Positions 1 to 11,168 of a DNA stretch of 64,000 bases are shown in pieces. The notes beneath the pieces were generated by a model. The model did no database searches and had not been told where the DNA came from. It worked only from the letters and a program-made list of their open reading frames with translations. Source of the stretch: Rehmannia glutinosa. Lineage: Eukaryota > Streptophyta > Magnoliopsida > Lamiales > Orobanchaceae. Location of the stretch: the NCBI GenBank assembly GCA_016081115.2, contig CM071929.1:2170001-2234000 (forward strand), written 5' to 3'. Made by a program: the position numbers and the translations under genes. The number at the start of each line of letters is the position of its first letter. Within the stretch, counting starts at the first letter, position 1.

Positions 1-134
1 GAAATATACAGTTGTGAAGTACTATCATTAGAGCATATTCAAGACAAAACTGAATACAATTTTGTGGAGTTCAAAGATATAAATCTTCAATTACACAAAA
101 GCGGAGTAGGTTCATTTACTTTATTACTTATTAG
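1..134 (+). other. Possible internal exon of an unidentified gene, cut by the window edge
   Basis: The first 134 bases read open in frame 1 (beginning EIYSCEVLSLEHIQDK) and end in AG followed by GTAACT, a good splice donor, after which the same frame meets a stop at once. The composition is more protein-like than that of the AT-rich sequence that follows. I do not recognise the family, no upstream sequence is available, and no partner exon could be joined with confidence. It might belong with the exon-like piece at 4681-4871, but that is only a guess. Confidence 0.25.
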
Positions 135-744
135 GTAACTATCATTATTTTCTTTTGTAACATAATGATAAGTTTAGCGGATGAGATCTTCTATTTCAGA
201 TTGTGTTTTATCTGCTATTTCATCCGCACGGATAATTGTCATGTGTATACAACTTTCCATAATAATTTTTAAGCATAAATTGTGGGGTTTTAATACAAAA
301 AATTATAAAATCCCATCCGTAAGGCTTGATCATGTTATACATATGTTTATGGAATTGTATACAAAGGGAAATGACGGAGAATGAGTGTATATTTATTAAC
401 CTTACTTACTTAGTATATTAACAAATTTCTACTTACATGATATGTATTATTATTTTAAAAGGGTTGTTGATAGATTTGAAAACAAGTCATCCTTGTGGAA
501 TAACTCTTGCAAAAAGGTGGTTTTTTACTTTTCAGAAATAAAAACAATGCAACTTCAATAAGTTGAATGTAATACAAGAGAGGGGGAAGCTAATTAATTT
601 TGAGGGGGCTAAATTACTAAAAATGCATTTTTAGTGCAAAAAATTAATATTTAAAAAGAAAATATACCTATAATATATAATTAGATTTTTTTCAAAATTT
701 GAGGGGGAGGGGGCGCAAGGGAACGCCCCAGCGTGCAGGCAACA
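135..744. other. AT-rich intergenic DNA with a degraded MITE-like fragment
   Basis: No gene is visible. Bases about 586-727 (GAGAGGGGGAAGC at one side, GGGGCGCAAGGGAACGCCCC at the other) resemble in layout the small hAT-type element at 44804-44970: an AT-rich core with the phrase GAGGGGGCTAAAT. No target duplication was found. Confidence 0.35.
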
Positions 745-897
745 TTTTTTTTTGGACTATGTGTACTCTCTAATGGTTACATGGACCCATCGCAATTCAA
801 ATCTTTTTTTTCAGTTATGCACACACACTTCACTGGGGATTGAACCCCTGACCTCCCACACATTGGAGGGAGTGATACCACTAGGCCAAATAACTTG
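745..897 (-). mobile_element. tRNA-derived SINE fragment
   Basis: On the minus strand a tRNA-like A box (TTTGGCCTAGTGGTATCA, from plus positions 873-890) is followed by a B box (GGTCAGGGGTTCAATCCCC, plus 835-853). This is an RNA polymerase III internal promoter inside a repeat-like context, followed by a T/A-rich tail. The spacing fits a SINE head. No anticodon arm or full cloverleaf can be folded, so it is not a tRNA gene. It abuts the TIR element starting at 900. Confidence 0.6.
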
Positions 898-899
898 AG

Positions 900-1536
900 G
901 GTGCATTTGGATGGAGGGATTTGGGAGGGGATTTAGGAGAAGGGATTTGAAATCCTTAGCTAAATCCACACCCCTGTTTGGCATATAAATCCAAATCAAT
1001 GGATTTCAAATCCCTCTTTAAGTTTTAGTTCATTTTTCAAAGGATTTCAAATCCCTCCCAAAATCTAGTCATTTGAAATCCATTCTTTTTCCCCCTTTAT
1101 GCTCACTTGCATATTCACACACATTGCACACATTTACACACATTACACACACTACACATATATTTACACACACTATACACATTACACATATTTACACACT
1201 CTACACACATTTACACACATTACACGCAATGCACTCACACTACACAATCGCATACTTTTACACACACGCACACATTTACACACATTGCGCGCGCACACAC
1301 ACACACACTAAAATTATTTACAAAATAATAAGTTTATATCTTTTATTTTTATTTATTAAATATCAATTAAGAAAATGAATAGAGCTTCTAAATTTTTTTA
1401 TCAAAATTTACGATGGATTTGAAATCCTTACACAAATTCACATCATCCAAACAAGAGGTGGATTTCAAATCCAATGACTTTGAAATACATTCATTTGGAA
1501 TCCCTTGAATTTCAAATCCCTCCATTCAAATGGGCC
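900..1536. mobile_element. TIR element (MITE-like), copy 1, carrying a CACATTTACA minisatellite
   Basis: The left end GGTGCATTTGGATGG and the right end CCATTCAAATGGGCC are inverted versions of each other, and subterminal GGATTTGAAATCC motifs recur on both sides. The interior (about 1107-1310) is a degenerate array of CACA/TTTACACAC units. A second copy of the whole arrangement lies at 3776-4634. Reading frames rich in Thr-His across the array are an artefact of the repeat. No perfect target duplication is visible for this copy. Confidence 0.65.
1120..1310. repeat. Minisatellite of ACACATTTACACAC-type units
   Basis: Imperfect short units (ACACATTTAC, ACACATTACAC, ACACACTACAC) run for about 190 bases inside the TIR element and end in a pure CA stretch. 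Confidence 0.85.
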
Positions 1537-2456
1537 CGAAAGAATATATTTTTAATACTGAAGTATATTTAAGTTATTTGTCATGTGATTTCCAAAGCCA
1601 ATCATGAGCTTTTTGATTGTTTAATAAAAGAAATTCTAAAATTAGTGCAAGGCATAATATTTTGGCATTGAGATGCCCTCATGTTTTGCTTTTCTTAATT
1701 AATAGGTACAATTGATACTAATAAAATGGATTATGGTTACACATTGTGAGAGTTCTTTACATGCATCTTATATAAAAATTTCTCCGTTTGATTAAGCTTT
1801 ATGACAATTCCATTAAGATGAATTTTTGGAAAGAGTATATGTCTTATTTTTATTTCTTCAAGAGGTACACGTGACTAATAAAATGAACTATATGTTACAC
1901 AATGTGAGGGTTCTTTACTTAATGGATATAATATATGACAATTTATTTCAATATAACAGATTTCTCTTTATTTAATATGGCACATTTCAAGTCAAATATA
2001 CAATATGCACAATATATTTATAATATAATTATATTATATCATATTAATAACTATTTTTTATTAAAATTGGAAAAAGTCGTAGGGTTCACGTGCAACGACG
2101 CACCTTACTAGTATATAGAAATATGTAAAAGAAAGGAAAAGTCCGATCACACCGATCGGTAGCAAAGGAAAAAAATGTTAAACTTAGGAAAAGGAAACAA
2201 CAAAAAAATACTTAAAAATGCAATTTAAACGAATGACGTCTATTTCTAGAAGATCTTGAATGACATAATTAATCGCTTTTTTTTAGCACATGCTCGAGTA
2301 TCTTCTTGATGGTCTAATGTAGCTGTTGAATGTCGGCCCATGATCCTCGAGCCACAATTGTCATAGACTTGAGCTTCCGAAAGAAGAATCACATGAGGCA
2401 AAAGACAAACGGAGTGTTGGAGGGTCACCTATCTTTGTCTTTAAAGCTTCTTCTTG
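1537..2456. other. AT-rich intergenic DNA, no gene seen
   Basis: Nothing codes convincingly. The phrase GTGCAACGACGCACCTTACTAGTA near 2090 resembles the end of a common plant repeat, but I could not find its partner end. Confidence 0.4.
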
Positions 2457-2642
2457 TTACTCCTCTTCCGCCATATCGACCACCGTTTTTGTGCATTTGC
2501 CGTCGCCGCTTTGAACTCTCCAACGGAGTAGCAAAGTGTTAAATTCATAGTCAGTCATAATGCATGAGATTGCGTCCATAGCTCGTTGCAAGCTCTTTTT
2601 ACCTTTATCATCTAAACTTGCAGGCATAACCATAATGTCAAC
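2457..2642 (-). other. Possible terminal exon of an unidentified gene (minus strand)
   Basis: On the minus strand a splice acceptor (TTTAAATTCAG) is followed by 61 codons open to a TAA stop at plus 2457-2459. The frame starts VDIMVMPASLDDKGKKSL, contains CIMTDYEFNTLL, and ends in an acidic MAEEE tail. The codon pattern looks coding and differs from its surroundings. A possible donor lies at plus 2710-2711 (GTAGAG then GTGTTT), giving a short intron of about 69 bases, but the sequence beyond it soon meets a stop. The family is not recognised. It may be a captured or relict gene fragment. Confidence 0.35.
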
Positions 2643-3770
2643 CTGAATTTAAATAAACACTTGTTATTTGGCATTTCGATCACTTGAATTAATTTTGCAA
2701 CTTGTAAACACCTCTACTGCAGGGACACTTATCCTGTTTACTTAACATGATAGTAAATAAAGGGTCGTTTTCTATATGTCATTTTTTGTCTTTAGAGACT
2801 GATAAAGTTCAAAAAAAGAGAAACACAAGAAAAATGAGTTGATCCTAGAAAATCTAAACTTAAGTAAACAAAAATTCCAATACAGTTAAAAATGGCAATA
2901 CACAAGAAAAATGACTCTGTAAATGGCTCAGTGTTTTCATAAAATAGAGATCCAATCAGTTTTACAGTGGAAGAAGTAAAAGTGTATATTTATTAGTTTC
3001 TTTTGAATGATAGTTGTTATATTTTTTAATGTTTCTTTTACTGTTTATATATGTTATATTTTTCATAGTTGTTACATGCTTGACAGGATAAGCAGGCAAG
3101 GGATTAAGGAAATTGGTAGGAGTTGGAGAATTTGTCATGGCTATGTAAGTATAAGTTGTACCAAGCCAACTTGAAAGAGACCCTGCACTAATGTAATTCC
3201 TATAATACATAGTAAAAAAGGCAAAAAAATTTTTTTTTTTTTTTGAGGAAAAAAAAGGCAATATTATTACACTTTAATCAAGAATGTCTGCTAATTACAA
3301 AAAATCTATTTATCTTTTAGAATTACAAAGACCCCATAAGGTTTGTGTATGTCTTTCAAATACCCCCAACAAATAGGTGCAATTTGTTAAATACAAACAA
3401 ATAGGTGCAAATGTTCATGCTCATATTAATGATTCTAGATGCTATTTCTGAATTTTCATATGCCGCATTTTTATATCAAATTTGGGGATCGTGTACTGTT
3501 CTTTTTCCAGGTTAGTGTGCATCTTCCTGAAGAGTAAATAGTGATGATGAACTTCTTTAAATAGCTAAGGCACCAGATTTTTCTAGCTGAGTCTGTGCCA
3601 ATTCTTTCTTGTCAATTCCATGTGACGTTTGTCCGTAGTCCTTTTTCACTTTATATCTCATTCTGCAAAAATATCCTCAATCAGAAATTCCAATGTTATT
3701 ATGTTTACGATTAGCTTTCTGGAATGGTTCCACATATAATTTCAACATGCTTCCTCCAGAAATAGAAACT
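2643..3770. other. AT-rich intergenic DNA
   Basis: No gene is seen. Around 3318-3420 there is a weak partial match to the AATTACAAAAA foldback repeat family seen intact at 11663-11914. Confidence 0.4.
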
Positions 3771-3775
3771 CTTAT

Positions 3776-4634
3776 GGTGCATTTGGATGGGGGGGGATTT
3801 GGGAGGGAATTTGGGAGGAGGGATTTGGAATCCTTATCTAAATCCACACCCATGTGTTTGACATATAAATCCAAATCAATGGATTTCAAATCCTCTTTAA
3901 GTTTTAGTTGTTTTTTTCAAAGCCGATTTCAAATTACTCCCAAAACCTAGTCGTTTTGAAATTCATTCTTTTTTTCCCTTTACGCTTACTTGCATATTCA
4001 CACACTACAGTGCACACGCACACATTTACACACACTACACACATTTACACACACGCACACGCTACACACATTTACACACACCGCACACATTTACACACAT
4101 TTACACATACTACACACACATTTACACACACTCGGACACATTTAAACACACCGCACACACTTCACACATTTACACACACACACACATATCGCACACACAT
4201 TTACACACACTACACATACATTTATGCACACCGCACACATTTACACACACTTGCATACATTTACACACACACACACTACACTGACATTTACACTCACACA
4301 CTTACACTTACACATACTCTCCTCACATATGCACATGCATTATCATCACACATATTCGGACATAATAAAAGTTATATATTTCATATTTTTATTAATGTAT
4401 AAAATTATAATTATTTACAAAATAATAAGATTATATCTTTTATTTTTATTTATTAAATATTAATTAAAAAAATCAATAGAGCTTCTAAATTTTTTTATCA
4501 AAACTTACAATGGATTTGAAATCCTTACACAAATCCACATCATCCAAACAATAGGTGGATTTCAAATCCAATGACTTTGAAATCCATTCATTTGAAATCC
4601 CTTGGAATTTCAAATCCCTCCATTCAAATGGGCC
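3776..4634. mobile_element. TIR element (MITE-like), copy 2, with expanded minisatellite
   Basis: Same ends as the copy at 900-1536: GGTGCATTTGGATGG on the left and CCATTCAAATGGGCC on the right. Flanks CTTAT at 3771-3775 and CTTAT at 4635-4639 form a 5-bp target duplication, which supports the boundaries. The internal CACA/TTTACACAC array (about 3990-4320) is longer than in copy 1. The AT-rich stretch after the array (TTTACAAAATAATAAG and onward) is nearly the same in both copies. Confidence 0.7.
3995..4320. repeat. Minisatellite of ACACATTTACACAC-type units (copy 2)
   Basis: About 325 bases of imperfect ACACATTTACACAC units with occasional CGCACAC and GCATACATTT variants, inside the TIR element. 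Confidence 0.85.
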
Positions 4635-4680
4635 CTTATGTAAATTGAATTCTTGAAAATGTATTCATATGATTTTGCAG

Positions 4681-4871
4681 ATTGTACAACGACCTTCATA
4701 CACAGATATTGACACAATAAATGGCGTAGCCCCTCAAGCAGGTGCCCGAACCCATCTTGGTCCTAAGTATAGTAAAAAAGTACGTATGAAAGATCTTTTT
4801 GACCTCACAAGAATTACATTGAAGCTGAAAGCCACAAATGAAATACACAAGACTACAGAAAGGAAAAGGTA
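4681..4871 (+). other. Exon-like fragment of an unidentified gene
   Basis: After the acceptor TGATTTTGCAG an open frame runs about 63 codons (IVQRPSYTDIDTINGVAP early, LFDLTRITLKLKATNEI later) up to AAAAG and the donor GTAAGATAAA. Charged, non-repetitive composition and two good splice sites suggest a real internal exon. A following piece at 5147-5203 could be its partner. No domain is recognised. The neighbourhood is full of transposons, so capture or pseudogenisation is possible. Confidence 0.4.
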
Positions 4872-5146
4872 AGATAAATATGAAATCTGTTTCATGTGAT
4901 TTACAACCATTTAACTATGATCTTTTGCAAATATGCCATAGACTGACTGTATGTGGAACTGAATATCTGAAGCACTAAACTTTCCTTTTTTTAACATAAA
5001 ACTTAACTAAATCCTGTGTGTGTAATGCTTTTTCATTTGTACCCACAACACCTTTCCTCAATTGAAGTCTTGTTATCTATCTTAATCAAATATATCTAAC
5101 ATGTTTGCATTTTGTACGTATGCCTCCTAAACCTGTGCCTGCAGAT

Positions 5147-5203
5147 ATGATCCAGTTCATGTACCATCTACTGTTGATATCCCCATGGAGGATGGCACAT
5201 CTT
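5147..5203 (+). other. Possible short exon following the 4681-4871 exon
   Basis: After CCTGCAG comes a short open piece (YDPVHVPSTVDIPMEDG) and then TCTTCTG with a GTTTGT donor. A third candidate begins after TTTGTTTCAG near 5987 (reading ARPRTSKLVQFPISK). The phrase CATCTTCTGGTTTGTTT occurs both here and just before the third candidate, which hints at a local duplication. Splicing is inferred, not shown. Confidence 0.28.
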
Positions 5204-5360
5204 CTGGTTTGTTTTAATTATTTAGTTATTATGCTCAACAAAAATTAACATTCTTAAATATTTAATTAAATATTTAGTAGATGGGATCTCATTTATACTG
5301 GGGCAGAGAGGGGAAATCAATAAGAAGTGGATGATGATGATGGACTAGTGTTTTCTTTTC

Positions 5361-5612
5361 AGGGTTAATTATAGAAAATACACTTGAAGTTTGGCCTAAT
5401 TACAAGAAAACTTAACTATCTTTGAAAATCACAAATACCCCCTTCAGATTTGTTTCTATTTGAATAATTGCACCCTCAACAGGGGCAATTTGTTCAGAAA
5501 ATGGAAACGTTAAGGGGTTTGTAATACCTTAATGAAAGTATTTGTAATTTTGAAAATAATTGGGCTTTTTGCAATAGGCCAAACATCAAGGGTTGTTTTT
5601 GTAATCATCCCT
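5361..5612. mobile_element. Foldback repeat of the AATTACAAAAA family
   Basis: The left end AGGGTTAATTATAGAAAATA and the right end TTTTTGTAATCATCCCT are inverted versions of each other, with internal arms (CTAATTACAAGAAAACTTAA versus GGGTTGTTTTTGTAAT). This is one of at least six copies in the window. Confidence 0.6.
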
Positions 5613-6316
5613 CTTTTTATAAAGAATTTAGTAGATGAAATTTCATTTATAACGGGGCATAAGAGAGAATAAAAGGGTTGGTTAGCAATTATAAATAGGT
5701 GTTGCATGCGTTCGAAGAATAGCCAATAGTGTCATTTTCATAATTTAGCTAATTTTGCATCTTTTACTCCATCACCATTTGTGTGGATGAATGGAGATTT
5801 TCCTATTTGGTTGGAGGAAATTGTAATTGCTAACATTTCGATGAGTTAATATAAGCAATAATTTTATCTGGTTCAAAAAAATAAAAAGGTGATGCATGTG
5901 GAACTACTAGGGCCTATGAAATAATGAATATGAAGTTGAAGTTGGTGGGCCTATAAATGAGATCCCATCTTCTGGTTTGTTTCAGCTAGGCCAAGAACAA
6001 GCAAATTGGTGCAGTTTCCAATTTCAAAAGGCAATTGTCCTTTGAGATTGTGCATGATGATGTGCTTGTATATGACACGTATATAACCATAATTGTTAAT
6101 TTTATTTTTTAAATGTTTAATATATGGTCGATATACCTAATGTATGATATGGACTATTTATTTTGATTTTTGGATGATAATATTTGTGCTCTTTTTTTTT
6201 ATGCAGATGGGAGAATGGAAATTTAGAGGAACTGGAGGCATTAGCTCAATTAATTTGATAGCAAGGTTGAGACTGAATTCTAACCATAGTCTCTTGAACT
6301 TTCTGCTTTGTAGTAT
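5613..6316. other. Intergenic or intronic DNA, no clear gene
   Basis: Contains the weak exon candidate near 5987 and another acceptor-like TTTATGCAG at 6205 followed by a short open frame (MGEWKFRGTGGISSIN). None is strong enough to call. Confidence 0.3.
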
Positions 6317-7889
6317 GGAAACTAGGGCAAAAAGTTTTTTTCGTCCCTCTAAATGGACGACTCAGAGAATTGGTCCCCAATTATCTTGATTTTGACATTT
6401 AGACCTTTATCTCTCCACTTTTTCGGACATTTGGTCATGTATTTGACGATACAATGGTAAATGTTACCTATTGTCTTGATGTGGAATTTAAAAACAAAAA
6501 CTTATTATTTAGTTCATTTTTTTGTTGACTAGACATCATATGTGGCATTATAATTGTAGAGGGTGAGAATTAAGGAAAATAAGTATTTAAAATTATATTT
6601 AAATATAAAAATTATTTAATGCATAAATAAAACAAAACAATTTAAAATTTTAATAATTTGATAATTTAAAAAAAAACTTAATTATTTATAAAAGTTGAAA
6701 AATAATGTTAAAAAATATATTTTTAACTAAACGTAACTTGAATTATTTATAGAAAAAGCTAGTTAATATAAATATTAAATTTTTAAATAACTTTAATTTT
6801 CAAAAATTATATTTTACTTATAATCAATTTCAATAACGTCAATATAATATTATATTTAAAATTTAAACATTCAAAAAATAAATAAATTAAAAATAATATA
6901 AAAATATAAATAAAAATTTGAAAAAACTATATTTTGAAAAAAATAATAATTATATTTTCGAAAAAATAATATAAGTTATTTTTTTCAAAAAAATAATTTG
7001 GTTATGATTTAAAAAAATAATACCGAATTATTCTACAAATAATTTATTATTTTCAAAGAAAATTTAAATTATATTTAGTTATAAATATACTTTTTAACAT
7101 TATTTTTCCAACTTTTATAAATAATTCAGTTTTTTTGACATTATCAAGTTATTAATATAGTTTTTCGAAACTATGTTCAGTTTTTCCTAATTTTTAATAA
7201 CTTGATAATTTCGGAATACTGAATTATTATAAAAGTTGGAGAAAATAATGTTAAAAATTATATTTATAACTAAATATAATTTAAATTTTTTATAGAATAA
7301 TTTGGTATTATTTTTAAATCATAACCAAATTATTTTTTCAAAAACAATAACTTATATTTTTTTGAAAATATAGTTATTTTCTTCTCAAACTAATTTTTTT
7401 CCAAATTTTTATTTATCTTTTTAGATTATTTTTAATTTATTTAGTTTTTGAATGTTTAAATTTTAAATATAATATTGAAATTGATTAAAATTAAAATAGA
7501 AAATTTTAAAATTAAAGATATTTAATATTTATGATAAATAGCTTTTCTATAAATAATTTATTATTTTCGAAAATAATTTAAGCTACATTTAGTATAAAAG
7601 AGGGAAAAAACCACAAGTTTCCCTCCATTTTGCAACAAACAACAAGTTTTCCCTCCAAAAAGTCCAACCAAATACATGTCAGCATTTATTAATAATAAAA
7701 ACTTTTTTTTTTGTTAAAAATGCTAACTCAAAGATTCCAGTTATTTATTATAGCTATAGCGATTCTGAGACCAAATGTCAGAAAAGTGGAGAGATAAAGG
7801 TCTAAATGTCAAAATCAAGTTAATTGGGGACCAATTCTCCTCGGTCGGCCTACTTAGAGGACGAAAAAAACCTTTTTTCGGGAAACTAG
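6317..7889. mobile_element. Mutator-like foldback element forming a long hairpin
   Basis: A 9-bp direct repeat GGAAACTAG at 6317-6325 and 7881-7889 flanks the element at 6326-7880. The outer about 110 bases of both ends are inverted copies of each other (left TTTTTTTCGTCCCTCT and GAATTGGTCCCCAATTA; right TTAATTGGGGACCAATTC and AGAGGACGAAAAAAA). The inversion continues through the AT-rich interior: for example AACATTCAAAAAATAAAT near 6866 pairs with the stretch near 7440, and CAAGTTATTAATATAG near 7146 pairs with TTAATAACTTG near 7195, so the apex is at about 7176. No transposase is present. The 9-bp duplication is the Mutator hallmark, which makes this a non-autonomous MULE. A transcript would fold into a roughly 700-bp stem. 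Confidence 0.85.
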
Positions 7890-8267
7890 TCAAACTAATG
7901 AGATATGGGCTATACTTCTTGTGGTAGGAAATTAAAACAAATCAAACTTTAATTTTTGATTGAACTGGGGGCTTGATTTTGATAGTTTAGATGTTCTGGT
8001 TATTTGTTAAATGCCGGTACATTTGGTAAAATAGAAGGCACATGACTATGTTTACTTTTAGTACTACTTTTTACTTGAGCTTGTTTTTACGGTTTATGCT
8101 TATGTGTGACAATCAAAAATAGGATGAATGGTGATTTTTCTTTCTTTTTTTTTTTTTTTTTTTGTGAAAAACACGTGTTATGATACAATGTGTGAAATAT
8201 AGAGGTTTGTGATCTAAAAAAATAAAAACAAAATTGCAAAATTGCAAAATTGAAGCAGTATATTAAT
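7890..8267. other. AT-rich intergenic DNA with a poly-T run
   Basis: No gene is seen. A T-run near 8140-8163 could be the tail of a degraded retroposon on the minus strand. Confidence 0.35.
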
Positions 8268-8593
8268 ATATTTTAGTGACGATACAAGTAGTTTGTCACT
8301 AAAATATACACTTTGTATTTTAGTGATGAACTTGTAATCTTTTGCCACAAAGTTATTTTATTCCCTTTATTATCATTATTAAAGTTTAGTGACGACTTTT
8401 CATACTCGTCACTAAGCATTAATTTTAGCGATATTTTTTTCAATATAACTTACGTCACTAAAAATAATTTGTGACGGTCTTATAACTACGAACATGGGCG
8501 ATTTAACTTTTCTCATCGCTAACATACTTTAGTGACGAATTTTTTAAGTTTAGCGAGAAAAAATTTATCGCTAAAAATAATATTCCTGTAGTG
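8268..8593 (-). mobile_element. CACTA (En/Spm)-type terminus with subterminal repeats
   Basis: Read on the minus strand, the sequence begins CACTACAGGAATATTATTTT at plus 8593 and then repeats TTAGTGACGA, TCGTCACTAA and TAGCGAT motifs in both orientations over about 320 bases. CACTAC ends with such subterminal arrays are typical of CACTA transposons. No second CACTA end or transposase was found, so this is a fragment or a small derivative. Confidence 0.6.
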
Positions 8594-10410
8594 ACGTACA
8601 TTATGTATTATAATTTTTCCATGTAGAAAACTATGTTCGAAACTAACTCCTTTTGTATCTTTAGATGTATGTGTATTGTACCATAAATCATGGTACTCGT
8701 TTGAATTTGTCTTTTATTTTATTATTAAAACTGTGCATTATTATTTCATGTTTTTTTGAATTATTTAACCAAAAAAGTATACCATGAGAAATTAATGCAA
8801 TTAAAAATTGAATCTAAACTATGATGTGAGAGATTAATGGGTACATCCATATATATCATTTACCCCACAGTATATGCTTTCTCAGTTTTTGTTGCCGTTT
8901 AGGATAGACTTTTTTTTTTTTTTTTTTGACACCCGTTTAGGATAGTTTTTGCACTAGTTCTATGTTAATTTTTACGATACATGACACTTTTACTTGTTTT
9001 CATTTTAAATATTACTTGTAGGGATCAGGGGCATATCCAAAAAGATTTTAGAATAGGGCACACAATAAAATAAATATAAGGCAAAATTAAAAAAAAAAAA
9101 GAATGAGGTTCGGGCTAATTAAAAAAAAAATCCATAAGTTTTAGAAGATTGTAAAAAAGAAAAAAAAAAAAAAAACCCATTAATGTTTGATTATATCTTG
9201 TATTTTCCTCCTTCATAAGCTAAAAATATTTCAAAAAAATTCATGATATTTATAAAAAATATTTACAATTATACCTTTTAATTTAAGACATAATCAAACC
9301 TGACTTTTTTTTTGGAATTTTGAAATATCTCTGATTTTTTTTTAATTAGTCTAAACTTTAGGGGCTTTCTGTAATTATCCATAGATATAATTAAAAGTAC
9401 ATCAAAAAAATATGTTATAACAATCTAGCAATTACAAAGAGATGTCATTAGAGGGGGCAGACTTCCATTTTTATTCCTAACTAATATATAATTTATAAAT
9501 AAATAATTTGTAGTATTAAGAACAAAAAGGTTGTGGAGGCACGTGCCCCACAAGTGGTAATCCGTGTCCGTGTGATAGGGATGACAATTGACAATGGGTC
9601 GGACAATGGCAAAAATAGGGGCAACATTTTAATAATTAATTTCATTATAGTTACTTTTAATAGGCAAGGACATCGGAACATTTTTCTATTATTATAGTTA
9701 TTTTCTTCAATATCATTTTGTTGCGAGAGAACGGATCCAATATCTCATCGACTTGGTTCTTTTTCTTCTTGATTTCGATTTTTTTGTTTGATGCTATCAA
9801 TAACTGTCCTTTTCATTGATCTTTTTATTTTATTTTTCTTTTTCACTATTATTTTCATTTCTATTCAAATTAGAAGTAATTTGTTCGAATCAACTTGTGA
9901 AAACCACACATCACATATTCTCTTTCACCCTTTATGCCAACTTTGGGATTGAATATTGCTGTCATGGCCAAATAAATTTGAGCTTATTACAAAAACACCC
10001 TAATTTTTCGTATTTCGAAATTCCTTTTTTATTTATTAGTTTTTATTGGCTAGCTTCCAAACATCTTCTTTCAACAAATCTGCACATATCCACACATTCA
10101 TTTTGAGCGTGTAGGGACTTATCAAATTGAAAACGGAACGATGGCCAACAGGCCAACCACTTATATACATGGCAGCCCTAACACATTGCATATTGGATTT
10201 ATAAGTTACAATAGATATGGAAAAGTGAGGTATATATTCTCAAAAAAAAAAAAGAGTGAGGTATAAGAATGATAATAAAATGACTAATGATGAAATTATT
10301 TATATAAATGTACATAATCCATTTCATAATATTGAATCAAGTACATAACTCACGGTCTTGATAGAATAGACTGCAAACCACATCAACTAGATAAACCGTC
10401 TTAGACAAAT
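8594..10410. other. AT-rich intergenic DNA, no gene seen
   Basis: Contains several A/T runs and a possible hAT-type left end (CAGGGGCATATCC near 9027). A piece of the GGGATGACAATGGG TIR family lies near 9578. No coding potential is apparent. Confidence 0.35.
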
Positions 10411-10475
10411 CATCTCGATAGGATTGACCTAGTGGTGCATAGGATGGGGATTCGAACTTGAAAAAAAAAAAAAGT
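10411..10475 (+). mobile_element. SINE head fragment
   Basis: ATTGACCTAGTGGTGCATAG (A-box-like) is followed by GGGGATTCGAACTTG (B-box-like) and an A-run, the layout of a short tRNA-derived SINE piece. Confidence 0.4.
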
Positions 10476-10689
10476 AGTTTAAAAAAAAATAGAAATACAT
10501 AGACATATAGGAGGGTTAGAGTACCTATACACGCAATGGTGTTGCCAGGACACCATGACAGAGTAGATCAATACATAAAAGTGGGGTGAGTCGGATAGAA
10601 AAAACAAGAAAAATCATATAAATCCTAACTAATTTTTTTTAAGAGGGGGTCGGGGCCCAGGTTGGCCCCCGTAGCTACGCCAATGTATA

Positions 10690-11168
10690 CACGATCTCTT
10701 GAGTTATTCGAGCTCGACTCGGTAAAAGCTCGTTCGAGTTCGTTTAATGAGGCTCGTTAAAATAAATGAACCAAACTCAAACTTAAAGATATTCGGTTTG
10801 TTAGCTTGTGAACGGTCTCGTAGTAAGCTCGTGAGTAGGCTCGTATAAATTAAACACTAATTTGATTTTAATTTGAATTTTTATATGTTTACTTATGATA
10901 AATATAAAAATATTTGAATAAATTTATTTGGTTTTGATAAATATATTATGCATTTATGATATATCTAATTTTATTTTTGTAATAAATTGAAGAATAACTT
11001 TAATTTATAATCAATATTTACTAAGCTCGTTTAGGCTCGATTAAGCTCGAAAAAGTTCGTGAGCCATCAATATGTTCGATAAATTTAGGCTCAATTCGAC
11101 TCGATAATAAATGAGCCAAACTCAAACTCTCAAAAGCTTGGCTCGGTTCGCCCGATTGCGACCCTTGA
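10690..11168 (-). repeat. GAGCTCGACTCG-rich dispersed repeat, copy 1
   Basis: Ends rich in GAGCTCGACTCG and AAGCTCGTGAG motifs flank an AT-rich centre. The right end GATTGCGACCC is the inverted form of the start of the copy at 12786 (GGGTTGCAATCG). The two copies face each other about 1.6 kb apart. Confidence 0.65.

Noticed and set aside
1073..1378. Long Thr/His-rich reading frames over the CACA arrays (also 3908-4402)
   Set aside because: All three frames are open because the minisatellite lacks stop codons. The translations are pure repeat, with no start context or splice structure.
9816..10106. Small Phe-rich protein gene
   Set aside because: The frame is built from T-rich low-complexity DNA, with no splice sites, promoter or family resemblance.
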